Shown: positions 21,956 to 28,654 of the stretch, piece after piece
Numbering within the stretch: the first letter of the stretch is position 1
Layout: every line of letters begins with the position of its first letter
Assembly: GCA_964528765.1 (NCBI GenBank)
Contig: CAZGVA010000008.1
Location: 1 to 28,654 of the forward strand
From: JABICX01 sp964528765
GTDB lineage: Archaea > Nanobdellota > Nanobdellia > UBA10117 > JABICX01
Direction: 5' to 3'
DNA length: 28,654 nucleotides
Notes under the pieces: model-generated
The model's database searches: none
Told to the model about the DNA's origin: nothing
The model's input: only the letters and a program-made list of their open reading frames with translations
Program-made: the position numbers and the translations under genes

Positions 21956-22719
21956 TATAAATATAGTCCCTCCTTATCCATCAGTTGAATAGCTTCTTTT
22001 GTCCATAAACTTACTCTACGTGGTTTCATACCTGGGCAAAGTAATTCTGGATTTAATTTTTTAACATTAATAACTTCTACACCTGGAATGTTTCGCACAG
22101 CTTTTATTGCAGAACTTTCTTTAGCAATCACAACAAGGGGACCTCTACGTGTAATATATTTCCTACCTCTCATTTTACCTCTACCTGCACGTATTTTTCG
22201 ATCTTTGGATTTTTGTATTTCTGTTTTACAACCCAATGTTTCAAGTGAATTTTGAACGTCCTTAGTTTTCTTAAGATTCATAAATACATCTTCAATTACT
22301 TTTATTGTTTCAACATTTGCTGCTAAAGCTGAACGAACTGCTTTTCTACTTTCTTTTTTGTTAAGTTTTTCAATTATAACTTTCTCAGAAGTTGGTGGAA
22401 ATGCTTTACGTCCACTTCTTGCATTTGCAACAAATGCACCAATCCAACCAAATTGTCTTCCTCGATGAAATGAATATTTTCTTTTAATTCGTGAAACTCC
22501 GCCACCATATGTTGTTTTATATCTTTGACGTCGTTTTGAAGTTGCGTTTCCTTGTCTTGTTCCTGCAAGTGGATCTGCACCATATGCTTGCCGATTCTTA
22601 CTTTGAACAGAAAGCACTGCTCGCTTAATTAAATCAAAACGAACGGGTTCAGAAAATTGAATAGGTAAATCTACTTGACTCTTTTTTTCACCTTTAATCG
22701 AATAAATTGTTACTTTCAT
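21955..22719 (-). CDS. rpl4: 50S ribosomal protein uL4
   Basis: 254-residue uL4 of the archaeal/eukaryotic type, with an internal loop reaching into the exit tunnel. VQSKNRQAYGADPLAGTRQG, GGGVSRIKRKYSFHRGRQFG, ANARSGRKAFPPTSEKVI and the C-terminal RPRRVSLWTKEA-like PRRVSLWTKEAIQLMDKE are visible. It overlaps the uL3 stop by four bases. Confidence 0.97.
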   Translation of the reverse strand: MKVTIYSIKGEKKSQVDLPIQFSEPVRFDLIKRAVLSVQSKNRQAYGADPLAGTRQGNATSKRRQRYKTTYGGGVSRIKRKYSFHRGRQFGWIGAFVANARSGRKAFPPTSEKVIIEKLNKKESRKAVRSALAANVETIKVIEDVFMNLKKTKDVQNSLETLGCKTEIQKSKDRKIRAGRGKMRGRKYITRRGPLVVIAKESSAIKAVRNIPGVEVINVKKLNPELLCPGMKPRRVSLWTKEAIQLMDKEGLYL

Positions 22720-23720
22720 CTTTGTTGACTCCTTAATACAATTTTTTGTATTTCTGGTGCTTGTGTGTGTACTTTTGTTGGAGGTCTGATTGTATTACTT
22801 ATTCTAATAAGTCTTTTTTTAGGTCCTGAAATCGATCCAAAAAATAATACATAATCATTTTTAACAACACCATAATGAACAATTCCGCCAATTGGATTGA
22901 CTTCACGTTCTTTTGGATTTGAAATTAGTAAAACTTGTTTATTATATTCAGTTCTTGTATGGAAACCCATTTGACCTGGGTGGGGTACCGTATGTGTTTT
23001 TGCGCCAGTAAATGGACCAAGTGTTCCGATTCTTCGTACACCTTTTTCAGATTTGTGTACCTTTCGTCTAACTCCGAATCGTTTAATTACACCCTGATAA
23101 CCTTTTCCAGTTGTAACTGCATGCGTATCATAAAATTGTCCAGGTGTAAGTACATCCGAGACTTTAATATCCTGACCTAAAATTGATTTAATATAATCGA
23201 ACTTAGATTTAATATCAACACCACCAATTGCAACTTCAAAAATCTCTGGCTTTTTCTTACCAAAGCCTGCAAGTTTTGGTTGGGTTGCTAAAATTGCTTT
23301 AATTTCAACAGTTTGTTCAAGCTTTTCTTCTGCTTCTTTTATTTTCTGTTGTTCTAATTTCTTTTTTGGAAGAGTAATTGTTCTTCCAAGTTCAATATCA
23401 AAAGCGTCAGAAAAAACATCGCAAAAAGCAGAAAAACCTGAAATAGATTTTTTATATAGCCGAAGACCAATGACCTTCAACGGAGGGCACTCCAAAATTG
23501 TTACGGCGGCGCATATTGTCTCACCTTTTGTTGGAGAGTTTGGATGAGAATCAACAAAGAAAGCTTGAGTCATTCCAGCTTTATAACCAGAAAAACCAAT
23601 TAATTTATTGTCTTTAGATTGAGCATGATTTCGAATTCTAGGATAAACTCTTTTGGCTTTTTTTCTATGCCAAAATTGCAAACTTCCTCTTCTTGGTCTT
23701 TTTCGCTTAATATGTCCCAT
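22716..23720 (-). CDS. rpl3: 50S ribosomal protein uL3, first gene of the ribosomal cluster
   Basis: 334-residue uL3, an early-assembly protein reaching the peptidyl transferase centre. The N-terminus HIKRKRPRRGSLQFWHRKKA, the early FSGYKAGMTQAF, and KGYQGVIKRFGVRRKVHKSE through RRIGTLGPFTGAKTHTVPHP are archaeal signatures. It opens the cluster behind a TATA box with a short leader and no ribosome-binding site. Confidence 0.97.
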   Translation of the reverse strand: MGHIKRKRPRRGSLQFWHRKKAKRVYPRIRNHAQSKDNKLIGFSGYKAGMTQAFFVDSHPNSPTKGETICAAVTILECPPLKVIGLRLYKKSISGFSAFCDVFSDAFDIELGRTITLPKKKLEQQKIKEAEEKLEQTVEIKAILATQPKLAGFGKKKPEIFEVAIGGVDIKSKFDYIKSILGQDIKVSDVLTPGQFYDTHAVTTGKGYQGVIKRFGVRRKVHKSEKGVRRIGTLGPFTGAKTHTVPHPGQMGFHTRTEYNKQVLLISNPKEREVNPIGGIVHYGVVKNDYVLFFGSISGPKKRLIRISNTIRPPTKVHTQAPEIQKIVLRSQQR

Positions 23721-23752
23721 TTTTTATCTTATCTTTGAACGTAATATGATGC

Positions 23753-23761
23753 CTTTTTAAG
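23753..23761 (-). promoter_or_regulatory. Promoter of the uL3 ribosomal cluster
   Basis: The minus strand reads CTTAAAAAG centred about 37 bases before the uL3 ATG, predicting a start near 23731 and a leader of about 11 nt. The rest of 23763-23842 shows no gene. Confidence 0.5.
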
Positions 23762-23842
23762 GGTTGCGTTCATATTTTTGTTCACATCAATATTATCTAT
23801 AGCGACAGAATTCTGAGACTGCAAGGGGTAATTAAAAACTAA

Positions 23843-23862
23843 AAACATTACTTAAAAATGTT
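23843..23862 (-). terminator. Hairpin plus T-tract after the 199-residue gene
   Basis: On the minus strand AACATT pairs with AATGTT around a 7-base loop (23857-23862 with 23844-23849) and is followed by TTT-AG-TTTTT. The stem is weak, but the T-tract fits archaeal termination. Confidence 0.4.
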
Positions 23863-23866
23863 GTGT

Positions 23867-24466
23867 TTATTGCTTATTTGGCTTATCCCACGGTCTTCCT
23901 GGACGATAATCGTCATCATCTTCCAGTGGTTCTTGTATTTTTTCTTCAACAACAATTTCTTTTCTTTTAGTTATATCTGCAAAAGGTGATTCTAAATAAG
24001 CTGAAGCAAAATCATCAGAATATCTTTTAGTGAAATTCCATTCACCTTTTCCATTTTTAGTAATATGCGAATATTTATTAAAAATATCTGGTTTTACTTG
24101 CATACTTTCCACAAGCGAGTCTTTATCAAAAACTTTCGTCTGTGTATTATCTAATTCAAATGCAAAATAAATAAGCATACCATTAATATTTTCTTGAGAT
24201 ATATTTGAAACATCTTTTAATAATCCTATGAAAATTTCGTCATCAATGCTATCGGGTTTGTATAAAATATCGTTTAAAAATTCGCAATCAGAAAAACATA
24301 CAAATCTTGTTTTAGGAATAGATAGACCATTTCCTAAGCGAGTTAATACTGATGTTGTTCCGGCACTTCTATCTGGATCTTCATAACAATTATTTGATGC
24401 TGAATCTCTATTGATTGCGCATGTATAATTGGGTGAGTTTTTTAAATCAATTTTATTAGGTGACAT
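23867..24466 (-). CDS. Unknown 199-residue acidic-tailed protein
   Basis: Family not recognised. The protein looks soluble, without signal peptide or membrane helix. It has cysteines at 16, 27, 57 and 61 (CFSDC), a central helical/strand region (IFIGLLKDVSNISQENI and MLIYFAFELDN), and a C-terminal acidic tail with EEKIQEPLEDDDD (174-186) followed by YRPGRPWDKPNKQ. It lies 51 bases downstream of the predicted Fe-S nuclease gene on the same strand, with its own TATA-like sequence and a 16-bp inverted repeat in between, so it may be separately controlled. The acidic tail resembles DNA mimics only in charge; no role can be assigned. Confidence 0.65.
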   Translation of the reverse strand: MSPNKIDLKNSPNYTCAINRDSASNNCYEDPDRSAGTTSVLTRLGNGLSIPKTRFVCFSDCEFLNDILYKPDSIDDEIFIGLLKDVSNISQENINGMLIYFAFELDNTQTKVFDKDSLVESMQVKPDIFNKYSHITKNGKGEWNFTKRYSDDFASAYLESPFADITKRKEIVVEEKIQEPLEDDDDYRPGRPWDKPNKQ

Positions 24467-24480
24467 TATATATACTCTTT

Positions 24481-24496
24481 TTCACTAATAAGTGAA
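24481..24496. repeat. Inverted repeat TTCACT-AATA-AGTGAA at the start of the 199-residue gene
   Basis: Perfect 6-bp arms with a 4-base loop. The TATA-like TTTAAATAAATA (about 24500-24511, minus strand) precedes it, so the repeat covers the predicted transcription start, a common operator position. Confidence 0.5.
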
Positions 24497-24517
24497 TTTA
24501 TTTATTTAAAAAGGTAC

Positions 24518-25573
24518 CTATATATAATTATTATCAATATTTTCACAAGCCATATGAAAACTACAATATTTTTTCTTACCCCAGCAATTTTCTTCAGGTA
24601 TAGTAATATTTTCTGAAAATTCAAATATCTCCGACACAAGATTATTTATTAAATCAACCGTTAGCGTATTATTATTAAAATCATCTTTTTGTGTAATTGG
24701 AAATACCTGAAATGAAGGATTTAAATATGAAAAAATAGTTGCCTTGCTTCCAATTTTTCCTTTTCTCAACAAAGGAATTAAATTAGTTAAATCTTTGTGC
24801 TGTTTGGCATAAAATTCAAAAAATCGTTTAACTTTAGGTAGTTGGCGCTCAAGAACCGTATGTGCTAGTACAATTCCCGCTAATTTTGTATCTAAATAAC
24901 TACCTGAAACACCATCTAAAACCGATTGATTAATATTTGGTTTAACGTCAAGTATCTCATATTGTATTTCATTATCAATTTGACGTGCTATAATATAATC
25001 AGGAAGAGCGGCTGTTCTTGATTTTTTATCTCTTAAAACAGGAAAAGCAGGTAGATTTCGATTTAAGCGTCGATTTACTAAATCTTCCATTACATACATC
25101 TTAATATCATTTTGCCACAGACGATGAAGTTTATTAGAAACATCTTTAATTAAAGGAGTAATTTGCCGTTCATAAAATTCATTTGGACTAAATTGTTCAA
25201 ATTCTGCGTTAGTAAACTTAAGCTCAATACGTGCTTTTTGACTTGAAACACGTTCGTCCCATAATGATGTTGCCTTATTTGCTCCCAAAGCAGTGGGTTG
25301 TTGCTCACGTAAATTAACTTCATCATTATAACGCAAAATTTCAGGCATACTTGCTTTGATTTGTTCATTAAAAGCAGATTTTCCTGCAGATTTCAATTGA
25401 TTTTTTGTTGGTCCGATTTCATGAACATTATGCATAAACCATGTATCAAGCATACCTTCTGCAGTAGAATGTTTAAGATTGCTTTCAATTAAAGATCGTC
25501 TTACAAATTCTTTTGGTATGTGCAATATTTTATCAATAATAAATTGTCTTTTACAAAATAAATACGATCCCAT
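24518..25573 (-). CDS. Putative Fe-S cluster PD-(D/E)XK nuclease, Cas4/Dna2/AddB-like
   Basis: 351 residues. One cysteine near the N-terminus (C7 in SYLFCKRQF) and three at the C-terminus (C330-x6-C337-x5-C343) match the split four-cysteine plan of RecB-family nucleases with a 4Fe-4S cluster, where the last pair is spaced by five. Between them LPDYII (D192) and EILDVKP (D209, K211) fit the PD-(D/E)XK metal-binding core, and the later YLDTKLAGIVLAHTVLE fits the following helix. A HSTAEGMLDTWFMHNVHE segment (35-52) may be the upstream His motif. No helicase motifs are present. The 295-residue gene ends 20 bases upstream, so both are one transcript. Family assignment is by motif only. Confidence 0.62.
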   Translation of the reverse strand: MGSYLFCKRQFIIDKILHIPKEFVRRSLIESNLKHSTAEGMLDTWFMHNVHEIGPTKNQLKSAGKSAFNEQIKASMPEILRYNDEVNLREQQPTALGANKATSLWDERVSSQKARIELKFTNAEFEQFSPNEFYERQITPLIKDVSNKLHRLWQNDIKMYVMEDLVNRRLNRNLPAFPVLRDKKSRTAALPDYIIARQIDNEIQYEILDVKPNINQSVLDGVSGSYLDTKLAGIVLAHTVLERQLPKVKRFFEFYAKQHKDLTNLIPLLRKGKIGSKATIFSYLNPSFQVFPITQKDDFNNNTLTVDLINNLVSEIFEFSENITIPEENCWGKKKYCSFHMACENIDNNYI

Positions 25574-25593
25574 TGTTGTTGGGTAAATATAAT

Positions 25594-26481
25594 TTAATTT
25601 TCTTTGTCCAGAAATGCTTTATCACCTAAGTTATTTAATTTTTTATTTATTATTGTAGAATAGTATTCTAAAACTTTTGTTTGATTTGCACTACCATAAA
25701 TATGATGTGTTTGAACAGTATATTGTCCACCATGTCTAGATGTTATACACAAAGGCGTACCTTCAACCACATCTAAATCAAATATATTCTCAATATTATG
25801 TTTCAACCATTTTGTATAATAATCAATAAGCAAAGCAAATTTACCTTTTTGTAATTCTTTACTTGTTTTAATTAATGTATTATAAAATTGAGAAGCATTT
25901 TCAGTAGTCAAGGTATATTTAACAGTTCCAGATAAATTTGGATTATCTGTTCCAACGCGATACTTGTGCATAATTTGTGTATGCTTGCTCCGATTTTTCG
26001 GTTCAGAGAGATCTTTCAAAGTTCGACTAGTTGTACTTCGCGAATTTGTAATTGTTTGGAAAAATGGCGTGGTTGCATAAATTTTCTCATCCTTTCTCAA
26101 TCCTAATGCAGGCTCAAGTTCATTTGCTATAATCATTAAAGTGAATGCCCTTAATCCAGAATCTTGAAAAGACATATTCGCTGAATCCAAAGTAGGACTT
26201 TTAGTTAATTTAAAAAGTCTAGCTCTGAATTCATGATAAAGGCTTCGTGCATCTTGATTTTTTAATGCATCATCTGGATTATTAACTAAATCGCCAATCG
26301 TTTTTCCATGTAAATCTAAATCAAAAATATCTTCAACACATAATTTCTTACTACCTAAATTATATCTAACAATTGATGTATTTATTTGCTCTTGAATTCT
26401 ACGCCAACTTTTTTCAGGTATTTCATTTGGATAAAAACCGATAATTCTATCCATATCAATTGTTTGTGCTACTTCGACCAT
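25594..26481 (-). CDS. Unknown 295-residue protein, first gene of the nuclease cassette
   Basis: Family not recognised. It looks soluble and mixed alpha/beta with no signal peptide or zinc motif. Helical stretches include SLYHEFRARLFKLTKSPTLD and KGKFALLIDYYTKWLKHNIE. A polar Ser/Thr/Arg loop (TNSRSTTSRTLKDLSEPKNR) lies in the middle, and SRHGGQYTVQTHHIYGSANQ near residue 250 is His-rich. It has its own TATA box at leaderless distance and is 20 bases upstream of the predicted nuclease gene. The shared transcript suggests a functional link to that nuclease. Confidence 0.65.
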   Translation of the reverse strand: MVEVAQTIDMDRIIGFYPNEIPEKSWRRIQEQINTSIVRYNLGSKKLCVEDIFDLDLHGKTIGDLVNNPDDALKNQDARSLYHEFRARLFKLTKSPTLDSANMSFQDSGLRAFTLMIIANELEPALGLRKDEKIYATTPFFQTITNSRSTTSRTLKDLSEPKNRSKHTQIMHKYRVGTDNPNLSGTVKYTLTTENASQFYNTLIKTSKELQKGKFALLIDYYTKWLKHNIENIFDLDVVEGTPLCITSRHGGQYTVQTHHIYGSANQTKVLEYYSTIINKKLNNLGDKAFLDKEN

Positions 26482-26501
26482 TAAGTAATTATTACTAAAA
26501 A

Positions 26502-26510
26502 CTTAAAAAC
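26502..26510 (-). promoter_or_regulatory. TATA box of the nuclease cassette
   Basis: The minus strand reads GTTTTTAAG centred about 25 bases before the ATG at 26481. No ribosome-binding site precedes the ATG, so the mRNA is probably leaderless. It lies in an 79-base divergent region shared with the glycosyltransferase gene. Confidence 0.5.
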
Positions 26511-26532
26511 TGTATGCTAAAATACAACAAAG

Positions 26533-26540
26533 CATAAAAC
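26533..26540 (+). promoter_or_regulatory. TATA box of the glycosyltransferase gene
   Basis: CATAAAAC is centred 25 bases before ATG 26561. This spacing supports that ATG over the GTG nine bases earlier. Confidence 0.45.
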
Positions 26541-26560
26541 TGTACTTCTCAGTGAAAACT

Positions 26561-27778
26561 ATGAAAGCGTTAATATATGCTCCAGAATTGCCTTTTATTG
26601 ACACAGAAGGTCAATATGTTGATAAGGGTAAGGAATTTACTATGGGCGGTATTGCTAATGCATCAAAATATATTATTGATGGTTTAGCGCGACACACCGA
26701 GCGCTTAGATGTTATATCTCATAATAGATTTTATTCACAAGAAAAAAATATAGTCCAACACAAAGAAGGTGAAGGTAGCATAACTCAAATTAATTGTGAT
26801 TGGTTTCAAAAAAATACGACCAGCAAAGAGAGATTAGACAAATTAATTTCAAGTTATTTAACAAACACTCAAGAATTAACAAGTCAACATGAATATGATG
26901 TAATGTTAATTATTGGTGGTTTAGCTGAATCAATTACAGCACATTTTATGAATCTAACACCAACACAATTTGGATTAAAGAAAAAAATTCCATATGTTAT
27001 TTCTTTACGTGGTAGCGAAGTTCCAAATCATCATCCAGTTATTAATTATGGTCCGGAATTTGGTTATATGATTAAACAAATATGGCAAGATGCTTCGATA
27101 ATTTGTAGTAATAGTCATCATTTAGCAAGTGAAGCTAAAGCATTCTTACCTGAATCTGATTTTCCAGTTATTCCAAATGGCGTTGATATGAAGTTATTTT
27201 CTCCACGAGAAAGTGAAACAATCCCTGATGAATTACGTTTAATATATGCGGGAAGAGTTGCTCCAATTAAAGGATTAGAGAATGCAATACGTGCAATACA
27301 TTCGTTAGATAAATTAAATATAAAATTCAATATTCATGGTTATCTAAGATATTACACTACTGAAATAACTGATTTGACAGATTCTTTGGGAATATCTGAT
27401 AAAGTTGAACTACATGGAAGCTATTCTAATGCAGATTTGCCAGATATTCTTGCAAAAAATGATATTTTTATTCTTCCATCACATAATGAAGGTGATTCAA
27501 ATAGTTTAAAACAAGCTATGGCCGCAGGTCTTCCGATTATTGCCACACGTGTTGGTACTGTTCCAGACTTTTTAGGCCGAGATTTAGAAATTCCATGTGG
27601 ATATACAATACCGCCTAAAGATGAGTTTGCATTAGCTAGTGCTATTAAAAAAGCATTTGAAAATAAACCTAAATTATCTTTAATGGGCAAAAAATCTAGA
27701 GAAAATGTAGAAATGTATTCTTGGGGAAAAATTGCTTATCAATATTATAACTTACTAAATGCAGCTATTGCAAACTAA
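26561..27778 (+). CDS. Glycosyltransferase family 4 (GT-B fold)
   Basis: 405 residues from ATG 26561. GT4 enzymes transfer a sugar from a nucleotide- or phospho-sugar with retention, often in cell-surface glycan or lipid synthesis. The N-terminal Rossmann half has KALIYAPELPFIDTEGQ and the Gly-rich GGIANASKYIIDGLARH. The hinge contains IPNGVDMKLFSP (204-215). The donor-binding half has LIYAGRVAPIKGLENAI and ILPSHNEGDSNSLKQAMAAG. In the usual E-x7-E donor motif the second Glu is replaced by Gln (E310-x7-Q318). A GTG start nine bases earlier is less likely. The gene stands alone and is divergent from the nuclease cassette. Confidence 0.9.
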   Translation: MKALIYAPELPFIDTEGQYVDKGKEFTMGGIANASKYIIDGLARHTERLDVISHNRFYSQEKNIVQHKEGEGSITQINCDWFQKNTTSKERLDKLISSYLTNTQELTSQHEYDVMLIIGGLAESITAHFMNLTPTQFGLKKKIPYVISLRGSEVPNHHPVINYGPEFGYMIKQIWQDASIICSNSHHLASEAKAFLPESDFPVIPNGVDMKLFSPRESETIPDELRLIYAGRVAPIKGLENAIRAIHSLDKLNIKFNIHGYLRYYTTEITDLTDSLGISDKVELHGSYSNADLPDILAKNDIFILPSHNEGDSNSLKQAMAAGLPIIATRVGTVPDFLGRDLEIPCGYTIPPKDEFALASAIKKAFENKPKLSLMGKKSRENVEMYSWGKIAYQYYNLLNAAIAN

Positions 27779-27806
27779 CCTTTAGCACAAACAATAGATT
27801 TATTTA

Positions 27807-27823
27807 AATTTTAGATTAAAATT
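27807..27823 (+). terminator. AT-only hairpin after the glycosyltransferase
   Basis: AATTTTA and TAAAATT form perfect 7-bp arms around GAT, 28 bases after the stop codon. Being purely A-T it is weak, but it may help end transcription. Confidence 0.35.
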
Positions 27824-27881
27824 GCAAAAATACTAACTGTTTAATTTATAATATACTAACTAGCATAACAATTATTAAAAA

Positions 27882-27889
27882 TGTATATA
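27882..27889 (+). promoter_or_regulatory. TATA box of the 27914 gene
   Basis: TGTATATA is centred about 27 bases before the ATG; no ribosome-binding site is present, which suggests a leaderless mRNA. Confidence 0.45.
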
Positions 27890-27913
27890 CGTTATGTATA
27901 ATGTGATGACTTA

Positions 27914-28471
27914 ATGTCAAGTATAAATAGAATTGTTGATGCTACAAATGAAATTACTTATCACATAAAAGGTAAACCTACATCATTTTTTCTTAATCGG
28001 GCAGCTAAAAACGGACTAAAAGATTGTTGGGAAGGTCATATAGTACATTTTGATTATAATAATGATTCTGCCATTGCAAAGACATTACGAGATGCTGCAG
28101 ATAAAGTATATCGAAAACTAAAACCCTTTAGCTACAAATTTACAGCTAGAAGAAAAATAACTTGTGGTGTTGGATCAATTTTAGGTATAATGGGTATTTT
28201 AGATATATTGGATCCGGAAAATGGTCATAATGTGATTCCTAGAAAAGATGAAGCATTTGAAATATATCATAATTTTTTCGGAAATGAAACTGCCGCAGGT
28301 ATTGCAACAACGATAGATGGTGTTTGTAGTACTATCTGTATAGCGATTCCAGGTATATTAATTGGAGCATTTTATTATGATGTAAAATCTACTAATTTGG
28401 ATAAAGTAAAAAACGAAAAAGAAATAGAACGTAAGAAACTTCTGACTCAAGAATTTATAGCAAAAATTTAA
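27914..28471 (+). CDS. Unknown 185-residue protein with two membrane helices
   Basis: Family not recognised. Residues 1-80 are soluble and polar. The first membrane helix is about 82-99 (ITCGVGSILGIMGILDIL) and the second about 128-154 (including STICIAIPGILIGAFYYDV). A charged helical tail follows (ERKKLLTQEFIAKI). It is a single-gene unit convergent with rtcB, 14 bases apart, and its surroundings carry a partial copy of the rtcB 3' end on the far side (see findings). Confidence 0.65.
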   Translation: MSSINRIVDATNEITYHIKGKPTSFFLNRAAKNGLKDCWEGHIVHFDYNNDSAIAKTLRDAADKVYRKLKPFSYKFTARRKITCGVGSILGIMGILDILDPENGHNVIPRKDEAFEIYHNFFGNETAAGIATTIDGVCSTICIAIPGILIGAFYYDVKSTNLDKVKNEKEIERKKLLTQEFIAKI

Positions 28472-28485
28472 TTTTATGTATATTT

Positions 28486-28654
28486 TTAACCCTTAACACA
28501 AACAAGAGGACGTACTTTTGCCACTTTTTTAGCTAATCCAGTTTTATCTAGAACATCAATTACAACATTTACATCTTTATATGCGCCCGGTGCTTCTTCT
28601 GCTAATCCTCTCCAATCATGTCCTTTTACAAGAATTCCTTTTTTTTCTAACGAA
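28486..28654 (-). CDS. rtcB: RNA-splicing ligase RtcB, C-terminal end only
   Basis: The last 55 residues are visible, running to the right edge. RtcB joins RNA ends with 2',3'-cyclic phosphate or 3'-phosphate to 5'-hydroxyl using GTP and Mn2+, and is the tRNA exon ligase of archaea. The C-terminus has GLAEEAPGAYKDVNVVIDVL, then AGLAKKV-like TGLAKKVAKVRPL and the end VCVKG, the family's usual final motif. Such a ligase is needed by the intron-bearing tRNA-Ser in this window. Confidence 0.9.
   Translation of the reverse strand, partial: SLEKKGILVKGHDWRGLAEEAPGAYKDVNVVIDVLDKTGLAKKVAKVRPLVCVKG

Noticed and set aside
24518..25573. A CRISPR adaptation Cas4
   Set aside because: No cas1, cas2, effector genes or repeat array are present, so only a general Cas4/Dna2/AddB-like nuclease assignment is supported.
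27903..27909. GTGATGA resembling a C/D-box RNA C motif
   Set aside because: No D box (CTGA) at a suitable distance, and it lies between a TATA box and an ATG.

Overview
The window is a contiguous stretch of an AT-rich archaeal genome (roughly one third G+C by eye). Archaeal origin rests on the archaeal/eukaryotic-type ribosomal proteins (eL14, eL19, eL32, eL34, eS4), aIF1, the RNase P protein P29, Rpo3, Cbf5, an Oxa1/EMC3-type membrane protein, TATA-box promoters, and a serine tRNA whose intron sits in a textbook bulge-helix-bulge. Low G+C, compact gene packing, many unfamiliar small proteins, and the absence of the usual adenylate and cytidylate kinase genes suggest a reduced, DPANN-like archaeon. 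That placement is inference.

Layout, right to left along the main (minus) coding strand: (1) 28486-28654 is the 3' end of rtcB, with two plus-strand genes beside it (a GT4 glycosyltransferase and a small two-helix membrane protein). (2) 23867-26481 is a minus-strand cassette of three unfamiliar genes. The middle one has the residues of an Fe-S cluster PD-(D/E)XK (Cas4/Dna2/AddB-like) nuclease. (3) 9913-23720 is one long ribosomal cluster in the order uL3-uL4-uL23-uL2-uS19-uL22-uS3-uL29-aIF1-P29-uS17-uL14-uL24-eS4-uL5-uS14-uS8-uL6-eL32-eL19-uL18-uS5-uL30-uL15-SecY. Its genes overlap or almost abut. A 100-N assembly gap at 19279-19378 lies in a 48-bp tandem repeat at the 3' end of uS3. (4) 7636-9758 holds a DUF3467 protein, the EMC3-like insertase, eL34, an unknown 109-residue CxxC protein and eL14. 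(5) 4770-7646 is a plus-strand block of four unfamiliar genes, including a 36-residue double-CxxC microprotein and a five- to six-helix membrane protein. (6) 1-4683 returns to the minus strand: Cbf5, an RsmC-like methyltransferase, an intron-containing tRNA-Ser(UGA), a ParB-fold protein, then uS13-uS4-uS11-Rpo3. Rpo3 runs off the left edge.

Most genes serve translation: ribosomal proteins, initiation factor, tRNA 5' processing (P29), rRNA pseudouridylation (Cbf5), tRNA exon ligation (RtcB) and co-translational membrane insertion (SecY plus the EMC3-like protein). The secY-to-rpo3 part resembles the common archaeal order secY-adk-DUF106-eL34-cmk-eL14-cbf5-uS13-uS4-uS11-rpo3, but both kinase positions hold other small genes and two blocks of accessory genes have been inserted.

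Two modes of translation start are visible. Genes inside operons often carry GGAG or GGTGA ribosome-binding sites or overlap the preceding stop codon. Several accessory genes instead have a TATA box centred 24-27 nt before the ATG and no such site, as expected for leaderless mRNAs. No rRNA, CRISPR array, transposase or integrase was seen, and no gene-free stretch exceeds 300 bases.
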